The position numbers and the translations under genes are program-made. The notes under the pieces are model-generated. The model worked only from the letters and a program-made list of their open reading frames with translations, was not told the origin of the DNA and searched no databases. Of a stretch of DNA of 28,393 nt, positions 7,276 to 16,514 are shown piece after piece. The stretch's first letter is position 1. Each line of letters begins with the position of its first letter. Source of the stretch: Prasinococcaceae sp. CCMP 1430 (Eukaryota > Prasinodermophyta > Palmophyllophyceae > Prasinococcales > Prasinococcaceae); assembly GCA_013416795.1 (NCBI GenBank), contig RQSC01000399.1, forward strand, positions 21,050-49,442, given 5' to 3'.

Positions 7276-9702
7276 ATGTCGCGGCGCGACGACCGCGGGT
7301 ACGAGCGCGAGCGCAGGTACGAGCGCGAGCGCGGGGGGTACGAGCGCGAGCGCGGGTACGAGCGCGAGCGCGGGGGGTACGAGCGCGAGCGCGGGTACGA
7401 GCGCGGGTACGACGACCGCGGGCATGACAGGGGCCAGGGCCGCGGTGGGTACGATCGCGGCGGCGGCGGCGGGTACGGCCACGGGTGGCGCGACGAGCGT
7501 GGCCGCCAACAGGACAACCGCGGCCCGCCGCGCGGCGACTGGAGGCGCGACCGGCAGCGCTCACCCCCTCGCTCGTCTTCGCAGCCCGGCAGGGGCGCCT
7601 CGAGGGGCGCGCCGGCCACCGCGGCGCCGGCGCCGGTGGCCGCACCCCCGCGCAATCCTCTGTACGAGTCGACGTCGGCGCCGGTGAGCGCCCACAACGC
7701 TGCGGACGAGGATGCCGTCGCGGCTGCTCGACCCTCCGCGGGCGCGGTCAAGGGCTCCGCCGAACCGCTCTCACTGGAGGCGATGCTCGACCGGCGGCGC
7801 GCCGCAGCCGAGGCCGAGGCGCGGCCCGTCTTTCTGTCGAAGGCCGAGCGCACCAGGCTCGCGCTGGAACGGCGCCGCGCCGAGGTCGATGCGCGCCGCG
7901 CCGAGGCCGACGCCGCAGCCGCGCCGCGCGCATCGGCGGCCGCGGCGCCCACCGCCGACCCCGGCGTCGTCGACCGCCAGCGACAGAAGGAGCTCGACGA
8001 CATCAAGCGACAGTACCTGGAAGACCGCACGCTCACCAATCGCGGCATCCGCCAGCGCGAGGCCGACATCGCGCGCGGCCACAAGAAGAGCCGGTTCATG
8101 TTCGACTGGGACGCGTCGGAGGACACCGCCGTGGGTGCGAATCCCCAGCTGCGCGAGCTGCACGGGCGCGGCCCGAGCCTCATGTTCGGGCGCGGCATGC
8201 TTGGGGGAGTTGATCGCATGGCGCAGCGTCAGGCCATGTCCGACGCCGCGCGCGCGCGCGGCAGCGGCGCGGGCGGTCCCGCGCGCGGACGGGAAGGCGC
8301 GCCGGCGCGCGCGCTCGACCGGTACGAGTCGCGCGTCGCCACGCACTGGTCGAGCAAGGCGCTCGAGGACATGACCCAGCGCGACTGGCGCATCTTTAAG
8401 GAGGACTTCAGCATCAGCACCAAGGGCGGGCGCGTGCCCAACCCGATACGCAGCTGGGCGGAGAGCGGGCTCAGCGACCCCATCAAGCAGGCGATCGCCA
8501 AGGTGGGCTACGAGAAGCCGAGCCCCATCCAGATGGCTGCCATCCCGCTGGGCCTCAAGCAGCGCGACGTCATTGGCGTGGCGCAAACGGGGTCGGGCAA
8601 GACATGCGCGTTTGCGCTGCCGATGCTCGAGTACATCATGCGCATGCCGCCGATGAACACGGAGGCAATCGAAGCGGAAGGGCCGTACTCGCTGGTGATG
8701 GCGCCCACGCGCGAGCTCGCGCAGCAGATCGAAGAGGAGACGGTCAAGTTCGCTGCGTTCCTGAATCTGCGCGTGGTGTCTGTGGTCGGTGGCATATCCA
8801 TCGAGGAGCAAGGCTTCAAGCTACGCAAGGGCTGCGAGATAGTCATCGCCACTCCGGGGCGCATGGCGGACTGCTTGGAGCGCCAGTACGCGGTGCTGAA
8901 CCAGTGCAACTATGTCGTCCTCGACGAGGCCGATCGCATGCTCGACATGGGCTTCGAGCCGCAGGTGAAGGCTGTGCTCGACCGCATGCCGAGCTCCAAC
9001 CTCAAACCAGTGGACGAAGATGCCGAGCTGGACGCGGACAAAGTGTATCGTGTCACGTACATGTTCAGTGCGACCATGCCTCCCGCAGTGGAGCGCCTCG
9101 CACGCGACTACATGCGCTCGCCAGCGGTGGTCACGGTGGGCACTGCTGGCAAGGCCGCCGACACCGTCACGCAGCACGTCCTTATGCTCAAGCAGCACGA
9201 GAAGGAGGCCAAGCTCGGCGAGATCCTGTCTGGCATGGGCGAGGACCAGAAGATCATCGTTTTCTGCAACACGCGCGTGAGCTGCGAACACGTCGCCAAG
9301 CAGCTCAAGGCGGAGGGATACGACCCCGCCAGCCTGCACGGCTCCAAGAACCAACAGCAGCGCGACGAGGCGCTGCAGGCCTTCAAGAGCGGCCGCCAAC
9401 CCGTTCTGGTGTCGACCAATGTCGCGGGGCGTGGCATTGACGTGCCCGACGTGGCGCACGTCATCAACTACGACATGGCAGGCTCCGTCGAGGATCACAC
9501 GCACCGCATCGGCCGCACGGGCCGTGCAGGCAAGTCTGGCGTCGCCACCACGTTCCTTACCAACTCAGACTCGAAGGTCTTCTTTGACCTTGTGGCTTTC
9601 ATGCGCGCGGCGAACCAGGAGATCCCCAGCGCGCTTGCCAACCACCCAGCAGCGAAGAGGGACCCGAATGAGACCGACAAGGGCATGCGCGAGATCATCT
9701 GA
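7276..9702 (+). CDS. PRP28: DEAD-box pre-mRNA splicing helicase Prp28/DDX23
   Basis: ATP-dependent RNA helicase that releases U1 from the 5' splice site so that U6 can pair, as part of the U5/tri-snRNP. 808 aa, single exon, close to human DDX23 (820 aa). The N-terminal 60 residues are Arg/Glu/Tyr/Gly-rich tandem repeats, in place of the RS/RD region of animal DDX23. A conserved Prp28 linker follows, with '[20 protein letters not shown]' before the core. Helicase motifs are complete: Q motif (GYEKPSPIQ), I AQTGSGKT (436-443), Ia [18 protein letters not shown] (550-553), III SAT (598-600), IV IIVFCNT, V AGRGID and [12 protein letters not shown] (743 onward). The start at 7276 is the first ATG; the frame is open further upstream but has no conserved sequence there. 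It converges on the carboxypeptidase gene (under 90 bp apart). Confidence 0.97.
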   Translation: MSRRDDRGYERERRYERERGGYERERGYERERGGYERERGYERGYDDRGHDRGQGRGGYDRGGGGGYGHGWRDERGRQQDNRGPPRGDWRRDRQRSPPRSSSQPGRGASRGAPATAAPAPVAAPPRNPLYESTSAPVSAHNAADEDAVAAARPSAGAVKGSAEPLSLEAMLDRRRAAAEAEARPVFLSKAERTRLALERRRAEVDARRAEADAAAAPRASAAAAPTADPGVVDRQRQKELDDIKRQYLEDRTLTNRGIRQREADIARGHKKSRFMFDWDASEDTAVGANPQLRELHGRGPSLMFGRGMLGGVDRMAQRQAMSDAARARGSGAGGPARGREGAPARALDRYESRVATHWSSKALEDMTQRDWRIFKEDFSISTKGGRVPNPIRSWAESGLSDPIKQAIAKVGYEKPSPIQMAAIPLGLKQRDVIGVAQTGSGKTCAFALPMLEYIMRMPPMNTEAIEAEGPYSLVMAPTRELAQQIEEETVKFAAFLNLRVVSVVGGISIEEQGFKLRKGCEIVIATPGRMADCLERQYAVLNQCNYVVLDEADRMLDMGFEPQVKAVLDRMPSSNLKPVDEDAELDADKVYRVTYMFSATMPPAVERLARDYMRSPAVVTVGTAGKAADTVTQHVLMLKQHEKEAKLGEILSGMGEDQKIIVFCNTRVSCEHVAKQLKAEGYDPASLHGSKNQQQRDEALQAFKSGRQPVLVSTNVAGRGIDVPDVAHVINYDMAGSVEDHTHRIGRTGRAGKSGVATTFLTNSDSKVFFDLVAFMRAANQEIPSALANHPAAKRDPNETDKGMREII
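7299..7410 (+). repeat. Coding 18-24 bp repeats in the Prp28 N-terminus
   Basis: Imperfect tandem copies of GGGTACGAGCGCGAGCGC encode repeated GYERER. In-frame length changes would alter the number of GYERER units without breaking the helicase. Confidence 0.85.
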
Positions 9703-9786
9703 GCGACTGACGGCGGGGCGCGCTCGTGCGTGAGCGGGCGGGCGCGTTTGGAGTGGGTGTAATTATCATTATATGCAAGCGGAAGA
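9703..9786. terminator. Compact convergent 3' region
   Basis: Fewer than 90 bp separate the Prp28 stop (9702) from the end of the carboxypeptidase frames. An AT-rich patch, AATTATCATTATATGC at about 9760-9776, is the only candidate for 3'-end signals and may serve both strands. Confidence 0.35.
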
Positions 9787-9790
9787 TTAG

Positions 9791-12700
9791 TCACCCTTGG
9801 GCGCCCTGCGCCTCCGCGAGCTCCCCGTGGAGGATCCTGCGTTGCCTTTGCTCCCGCTCGGTCGCTGAGAGCCTTCGCGCCGCCCGCTCGTCCCCACCGA
9901 GCGGTGCGCGCCACCAGACGATGCGCTGCGGCCCGCCTGCACGGCCGCCTTGAGGCGATGCGCGGCACCCGACGCGGCTCCCGAGCCCCTGCGCGCAGAG
10001 CTGTCGCACTGCGCATTCGCGTTCGCGCCCGCATGCGAGCCGCCGGCGCTGCCCGACAGCGCTCCCGTCGGAGCGGATGCTGCGGCAGAGAGCGACGCGA
10101 GTCGAGACAGAGAGGGGTCGTCGAGCTGCCGCGCGTTTCTCTTTGGAGGGCTTGCCGCCAGAAGCGTTCGAAGAGCGGCCGCGGCGCTTTCGCCTTCCAC
10201 CGCCTCGGCTGGTCTTCGAATGACCGGACGCGCCGTTGTTGGTGTCGCTGCCGCTGCTCCCCAGATCCGAGTCGTCGCCGGTGTCCTCGCCACCGATACC
10301 CGCAGCCTCTGCGCCCACCAGGGCAGCCAGGGCAGCCCCCCCAACCGGCGAGACGTCCGAGGTGGGTGCGTCCGGGAAGGCATGCGCTCCGACCTCAAAG
10401 GTCCGGGGCGCATAAAAGATCCCGAGGTCGCGCATCACGCTGTTCACGGCCACCTGGTCGGGATTGCAATACGCGAGCAGAGCCTCGCAGAACGAGCGTC
10501 CTAGCTCCTCGAGGTGGCGCGCGCTGAAGTGATATCCGGCCATCGCGCCCTTTGTCGATCCCGCAAACGACGCCTCGACGGTGAACGAGTTCACAAGGCC
10601 GTACTCTCGGTACGACACCACGCGCGCGGTGCTCTCCTTCGAACGTTGCACCTTGAACGAGCAGTCCTCGAGCGAAAAGAGCTCGGGCGCCGCGCGAGCC
10701 AGGAGAGCCGGGAAGATGCGCTCATGCAGGCGTGCCGATGCTGGCGGCGCACCCCGACCGGACGGGCTGGGCGCCTGTGCGCTGCCCGCGCTGGGCACCT
10801 TGTTCTCGCAGCCGTACATGAAGATGTTTTTCTTGCGCGAGTGGCCATGGAAGTCAGCATACATGAGCACGGGACGGTCCTCCATGAGGCGACGCATCAT
10901 CACTTTTGTGTGGTATATGGGGGGGTGCAGCTTGCGCGAGGGATCCAGCCAAGCGCGGTTTAGGTCCACGCCAGCCAGCGAGCAGCGATAGTTGCCATTG
11001 ATGACGCCGTCGGGGTTGAGCATGGGAATGACCTTGAAGACGAACTTGTCGCGCAACAGCCGTGCCTCGAGCGAGTCACCCAGTAGGAAGTCCATCGCGC
11101 CCTTGACCATCCAGCTGGCGTTGGTCTCGCCGGGGTGGACGCGGCCGCTCAGGACGATGCCTCGCCGCGCGCGCAGGTCTTCCGGATCGCAGCCGAAGCT
11201 CGTGATGGTGAGCATGTCGACGGGGTTGCCCGCGAGCGTCGTGCACAGCACGCGCCGTCGGCACCGCGCGGCGTTGCGCGGGTCCTCCGACACGGCCTTC
11301 AGATAGCGCTGCAAGTCTGTGAATGTGTACGGGTAGCAATGCGCGAGATACACCGTGTCATCATCATGAGGCACCTCAATGGTCATGGTAAGCGTGTAGT
11401 AATGCTGTGACGATCGCCGCTTGATGGCGTTCTGGTAGTAGCAGATGGAGTCGCCCGCGCGCCGCCACGATGCGCCCGTCGCTCGGGCCTCGCGCTCCGA
11501 GTACATCACCGGCTGCATCCCCTGTTGGTACAGAGACTCGGGCTTGACCAGGTTGATGATGTTGAGCTTGTAGCGCACGCCCTTGCGCGCATTGCGCACG
11601 GCGAAGTAGAACCACTGCGTGTGCCCGCGCGTGTTGATGTCGGGCCGCAGGATCAGGTCGTACTCGGTCTCATACACTTGGATGGCGCGCCGCAGGTTGC
11701 CAGACTCGAATCGAGACTCGAAGACGAGGGTGGTGTCCGCCTCGTCCAGCGGCTCGTAGTACGGAGGCAGCATGCCCGTCGGCAGCGCCTCGTGAGTCAT
11801 GAAGCGATTTGGCGGCGAGGCAGGCGCGCAGTCGCCCGCGCCGGAAGCCCTGTCTCCCGCTCCCGGGGCGGCGTCCGCGTTCGATGTCGCCCGGCGCGGG
11901 CGATTCATGTTGGCCGGCGGCGCGAGCACAGTCGCGTGCACGCCGCCGAGCACGCTGCGCACATCCGGGGCGGCGGTGTGCGTGGGAGCGCGCGAGCGCG
12001 AGCACGCCGGCCCGGGAGCGCCGGGATCCGGCCGGACGTCGGCGCCGGCGCCGCCAGAGCCGCCCAAAGGGCCCTCTGCCGCGCAAAGGGCCCTCTGCCG
12101 CGTCCGCGGGGCCTCGCTCGCCGCCGGCGCTAGTCCCGGCCCCCGGTGTGCTGGCTGCCTCCGCGGGTCTGTGCGAGCACTCGCCGCCTGGCGCCGGCGG
12201 CGGCTCTATCGAGTCGTACACGACGCGATTGAGCACGTCTGATGGGTTGGCGAGCCGCTCGATGTCTTGCAGCGCCATCCGCGCGCGCAGGCGCTCGCGC
12301 TCGCGGCCCCCCGCGAGCATCGGCTCTGCGGGATCGAGCGCCGTCGCGTCCGCCGCGTCCGCGCCGGGCGGCCGCACGTGCGGCGGCGGCACGTGCGCCA
12401 TCGGAAAGTTGGTGCCCGTGCGCGCCACCCAGATGCCCTCGGCGTTGACGTTGCCGGCGGCGACGTCGGCCGCGCCGTAGCTGAAGCGCTCGTCGCCGAA
12501 CAGCGGCGGCGGCGGCGGCAGCGACAGCATGCGCGCGGCGGCGCCCCCGCGCGCCGCGGAGCNGAAGAGCCGCGGGCTCACCGGCGGCTCCGCGGCGCCG
12601 ACCGCCGCGCGCCGCTCCGCCATCGCCCTGCCGAAGGGCGTCAGCGCCGCGCTCGGCGCCGCCTCGGCCGAGTCGACCGCGACGCGGAGGAAGGAGGTGT

Positions 12701-13260
12701 GTGTGCGCACGGGCGGGGGCGCGGGCGCGTGGTTTGGTGTGTGTGCGTGTGTGTGCGTGTGCGCGTGTGCGTGTGTGGACGTTTGCTCCTGCTCGTGCGC
12801 GTCGCCGTCGGCGGCGCCCTCTGCGAGGGAGAGCTCGGCGAGGGCGGCGCCGCCGCTCGCGGCGAGCGCCTGCGCGTGCGCGGCCTGCGACGCCTGCGCC
12901 GCCAGCGCCGCCGCCGCCCCCGGCGCGCCGCTGCGCGCGAGCGCGAGCGCGTCAGCGCCGCGCGTGTGTGTACGCGGGCGTGTGTGTGTGTGTGTGTGTG
13001 TGTGTGCGAATGCGCGCGTGTGCGTGTGTGTGCGTGTGCGTGTGTGTGCGTGTGCGCGGGTGTGAGTGTGCGTGTGCGTGTTTGATTCGCGCACCCGCGG
13101 CTGGTGGGCGGGCGGGCGCGGGCGGGCGCACCTTGGTGGCTTTGGGAGCCCCGGCTGGCACGCGAGGGGGCGAGCGGGGGGCGCCCGCCCACCCATCGGC
13201 GTCGGCGCCATCGCCGCCGTCGCCGCCTCCGCTGCCCAGCCGCTGCCCCACCGCCTCCAT
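9791..13260 (-). CDS. Cytosolic carboxypeptidase (CCP/AGBL, M14D), tubulin deglutamylase type
   Basis: Zinc carboxypeptidase that trims C-terminal or side-chain glutamates, mainly from tubulin. The main exon (about 11954..9791) carries the CCP N-domain ('FESRFESGNLRRAI', 'HTQWFYF', 'MQPVMYSE') and the catalytic domain: 'GRVHPGET' (zinc His and Glu at 11137..11126), 'NPDGVINGN', 'LNRAW', 'DFHGHSRKKN' (third zinc site about 10853..10835), and 'SFTVEASF' with the catalytic Glu at 10576..10574. This pattern is closest to AGTPBP1/AGBL1-type CCPs. A conserved upstream piece ('GTNFPMAHVPPP', 'NPSDVLNRVVYD') lies at about 12450-12210 in another frame, so an intron (best phase-matched choice 12180..11955) or an indel separates them. 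A proposed first exon, 13260..13132, ends AAG/GTGCGC before a CA-rich intron. The low-complexity C-terminus is open in two frames (stops at 9791 or 9787), and which is used is unclear. Confidence 0.85.
12065..12102. repeat. Perfect 19-bp tandem duplication in the carboxypeptidase gene
   Basis: Two identical 19-bp copies abut at 12065-12083 and 12084-12102. Nineteen is 1 modulo 3, exactly the offset between the upstream and downstream reading frames of the carboxypeptidase. It lies either in a coding stretch (then frame-breaking) or inside the proposed intron 12180..11955 (then harmless). Confidence 0.95.
12731..13083. repeat. TG-rich microsatellites in the carboxypeptidase 5' part
   Basis: Two TG-rich tracts (12731-12778 and 12960-13083) with TGCG variants. 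The second lies within the proposed first intron (donor GTGCGC at 13131). The first either lies in a further intron or is translated as a His/Thr/Ala stretch; no convincing acceptor was found for it. Confidence 0.8.
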
Positions 13261-13478
13261 GGCGGGCGAGGCGCGCGCGCGCGCGCGCTCTCTGGCGCGC
13301 GCGCCCGCTGGGCGACCGGCCGCGTCCGGCGCGCCCGAAGCGCACACGCACACACGCACACGCACACAGGCACACACACACAGGCACACACGCGTGCACA
13401 CACGTGCGCACACACACACACACACGCAGGCGTGCACACACGCACACACGGGCGCTCACACACGCGCGCGCACGCGTG

Positions 13479-13513
<35 letters not shown>

Positions 13514-13533
13514 GTGCACACACACGCACACAC

Positions 13534-13585
<52 letters not shown>

Positions 13586-14030
13586 GCACGCGCGCTCATG
13601 GGCACGCGCGCGCGCGCATCGGGGAACGCCCCCTCGGCGCCGCATTCGAATCCGGCCTCGAACGCACCGCGCAATTCGAAGTGACCTCGAAGGCGCGAGC
13701 CGCCTTCGAAGTGACCTCACCCAAACCCTCACACTCACCCTTAACCCTCAGCCCTTAGCCCGCCCGCGTCGCAGTGCGCGCACGCGTCGCGGTACGCGGC
13801 GCCGGCCTCGGCACAGGCCTGACCTCCGACCTCGCGACGGCGACGCGACGGCGAGAGCGCCACCGGAGGACGCACGCGCGGGCCTTGGCGTCCCTTCGCC
13901 GCAAGGCGGAGCTGCGCGTAAGGCTTGAGCTGGCGGGGCCGGGCCGACGCGCAGCACCGCAAGCGGAAACGGCGACCGCCAGCAGGGGGGTGGCGGGCGT
14001 CGCGTCGGGGTACAAGAGTGTGTTCGTATC
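13261..14030. repeat. Microsatellite-rich intergenic region between two minus-strand genes
   Basis: Between the proposed carboxypeptidase start and the WD40 gene stop. Positions 13341-13590 are almost entirely CA/CG dinucleotides, including a long pure (CA)n at about 13541-13580. Beyond it come three TTCGAA sites, with a 14-bp direct repeat TTCGAAGTGACCTC at 13675 and 13705, then a degenerate CCCTTAACCCT-like stretch at 13721-13762. The 13763-14030 part is GC-rich and is probably the WD40 gene's 3' untranslated region. No gene was recognised. Confidence 0.75.
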
Positions 14031-16122
14031 TTACACGTCCCAGCTGAGGACGGCGGCGTCGTAGCTGCCGCTGAAGAGGCGATCGTCGCGGTCGGACAGC
14101 GCGAGCACGCGCACGGCGTCCTCGTGGCCGTGCAGCACGCGCACGCAGCGCCAGTCGCGCGTGTCCCACACGCGGACGCAGGCGTCGTAGCTGCCCGAGA
14201 ACAGCAAGCCCGGGCACCCCACGAGCGCAAGCACCATGTCGCAGTGGCCCTGGAGCACGGCGAGGCATGAGAGGCTTCGCGTGTCCCACACGCGAACCGA
14301 AAAGTCCCAGGAGCCGCTGAAGAGCTGCTCGCCACGCGACGCGAGCACGCGCACCATGTCGGTGTGCCCGGTCATCTCGCCCAGCGGTTCGAGGCTGTCG
14401 ACGTCCCATGCGCGCACGGTGAAGTCGTCCGAGCCGCTGAAGAGCCGGCCCCCGGCAAACTCGAGCGCGCGCACCATTGCCGTGTGTCCAAGCAACGTCT
14501 TTTTGAGCTCGAAGGTGCCCGCGTCCCACGCGCGCACCGTCGAGTCGTAGCTCGCGCTGAACACCAAGCCGCGCTCGGGGCACACCGCCAGGTCGCGCAC
14601 GGCGTCTGTGTGATCGCTCATAACGCCCTCGCACACGAGCGTGTCCGCGTGCCAGCAACACACTGTCGTGTCGTAGCTCGCGCTAAACACGCGAGTGCCA
14701 CACACCGCGAGTCCGCGCACGGCGTCCGTGTGCCCCTCGAGCGTTTTGAGATGCTGCAGCGTATCCGCGTTCCACACGCGCACTGTGCCATCGTAGGCGC
14801 CACTGAACACCCGTCCGTTCACGCCCGCCAATGCCAGCACGGAGCCGCTGTGCCCGCGCATGACGCCAAGTAGCTCCAGCGTGCTTCCGTCCCACACGTG
14901 GACGTTGGTGTCCTTGGAGCCGCTGAATAAGCGGCCCTGGTAACACAGCAGCGCCCACACCTCGTCCATGTGTGTGTTCGGCAGGGTGTTTGGGGGTCGG
15001 TCGTACCACTCGTCCACGTCCGTGCCAACGCCGTCGACAGCCCCGCGTGTCCCTCGCTGCGGCGGCGTGTGCTCCTGCCCGTGCCCAATGCGCTGCGTTT
15101 GCGTCCGCATCTGGTGCTGCCTCGCGCCGCGTCGCTCCTGGGCGCTCGCGACGGCGCTACCGGCCGGGGCGCGGATCGCGCTCGAATCGACGCGCCCGAG
15201 ACGTCCCTGCATGGCGGCGCTCGGCGCCGGCAGCTCGACGCCGTGCTCGGCCGCCCACTCGCGCACAAGCGCGCGCACGGCAAGATTAGGTACGACCATC
15301 ACCTCGCTCCTGTGCCTTCCCAGAGATTGACGCGTGGATGGGCATGTGAAGTCACCTGCGGCGCATAAAAAAAAGAAAAGCGGCGAACAGGTGCGGGCAT
15401 GCGTCCGCATGTGTCCGAGAGCAGGAGTCAGCCGAGTGGGCAGGAGGGCGACGACGGCGGTAAAAGGCACGACTAGTCGCACGCATGCAGCGATTGCGCT
15501 TTGCGCGCGGCGCACGCGCCTTCATCGAACCACCGCTCCAGGCATGCGCGGTCGTACGTGTGCCCCGTCGCGACAAGCACGGGCTCCGCCATCACATCGA
15601 GGCAGATCGGGCACTGCAACGAGTCTGGAACTGGCGGTCGGGACGACCGACCTGCACCGCTACCTCGGCCACCGGCGTCGCCATCGCTCCCGCCGTCGGG
15701 AGCGTGATCTACGCCAGGGGGATGCGCGAGCGCGGTCCACAGCGCCAGGGAGCGTCAGAGCGCCGAGAGGCAAGCGAGGACACGCAGGCGCGCGCCAAGC
15801 ATGTTCGAGCGCCCCCGGTGCGCAAGCGCGCAAGCCACGCACCATTGGATTCTGTTTCTGACGCGCGCTTGGGTTCGTAGACGGCGTCCGTGGACGGCCC
15901 GGCCCCATCCGCAGCCCCTGTGTCACTCGCGCCCGGGACGTCGGCCTCTTGCCCGTTCATGTGCTCTGAGGAATTCAACGCGGGTGCGGTGCGCTGCAGC
16001 GCGCCGCGCACGCGGCTGAACAACGTCGCGCCACGCCCTTCACGCCGGCTACCGTCCGCGGTGCCTGCTGTTTCTCGCCTGCGCTCCGCGGGGTCCGCGC
16101 CCGCGCTCTGAGGCGCCGCCAT
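14031..16122 (-). CDS. U-box and WD40-repeat protein (putative E3 ubiquitin ligase)
   Basis: Three exons: 16122..15843, 15708..15520 and 15355..14031; phases match throughout (597 aa). Intron 1 is GTGCGT...CGTAG. Intron 2 has a GC donor (GAAG/GCGCGT) and a polypyrimidine GCCGCAG acceptor. Residues 1-120 are low-complexity and polar. A U-box follows (about 122-197): 'LQCPICLDVMAEPV', 'GHTYDR', and, across intron 2, W-x3-G-x2-TCP with correct family spacing, then 'VPNLAVRALVREW'. Eight WD40 repeats of 40 residues fill about 283-597, with repeated 'FSGSYD' and 'VRVWD' strands and GH/DH turns. U-box proteins recruit E2 enzymes and the propeller should bind the substrate. The repeats resemble those of TRAF7-type ligases, but this has a zinc-free U-box; it is not Prp19, whose U-box is at the N-terminus and differs. 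Substrate unknown. Confidence 0.9.
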
Positions 16123-16514
16123 CCGCCGAGCACGGTCCCTGCGGGAGCGCCACGCGCGCGCGCGCCGAGAAAATATCTGCGCCGCTGCCGCGCACCCGCG
16201 CCACAGCACACGCCCCGCAGCCGCGGCCGCGCGCGCCCGCTCGAGGGGGGCAGGGCAGAGGCCGACACGCGCGCGGCCGGAGCGGAGGGAGGGACGAGGG
16301 AAAGAGGGGGGGTGGGGGAGGCCAGGCCCAGCGGGAGGCCGGGCCTCGCACCGCCGCGCACGCGGTGTGGCTGCCGGCAGCGCCGGCGAACACCCCCTGA
16401 AAAAAAAAGTAATATCCGCGCAAAAGGAAAAAAAAACGCCGCTGTCGGCGGCGGCGCCACTCCGCGCGCCCGCGCGCGAGGGGCGCCTTCGCCGCGGGCG
16501 CGGAGGCGGCGGCG
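16123..16514. promoter_or_regulatory. Divergent promoter region (U-box/WD40 and Dispatched-like genes)
   Basis: 392 bp between two divergent start codons. It is GC-rich except for two A-tracts with an AT-rich link at 16398-16438 (A9, AGTAATAT, then A9), which interrupt the GC-rich context about 80-115 bp before the Dispatched-like start and could exclude nucleosomes. No TATA box was recognised. Confidence 0.5.

Noticed and set aside
7047-9504. Overlapping minus-strand and alternate plus-strand frames in the Prp28 gene
   Set aside because: Shadows of a complete DEAD-box helicase; Arg/Ala/Pro-rich or without motifs.
13640-13655. TTCGAATCC resembling a tRNA B box
   Set aside because: No A box at the proper distance and no acceptor stem or cloverleaf can be drawn.
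12641-13738. Apparent proteins made of Cys-Val or His-Thr dipeptides
   Set aside because: Direct translations of CA/TG microsatellites in several frames on both strands, not genes.
13721-13762. Chromosome end
   Set aside because: Repeats are degenerate, about 40 bp long and lie inside the window between normal genes.
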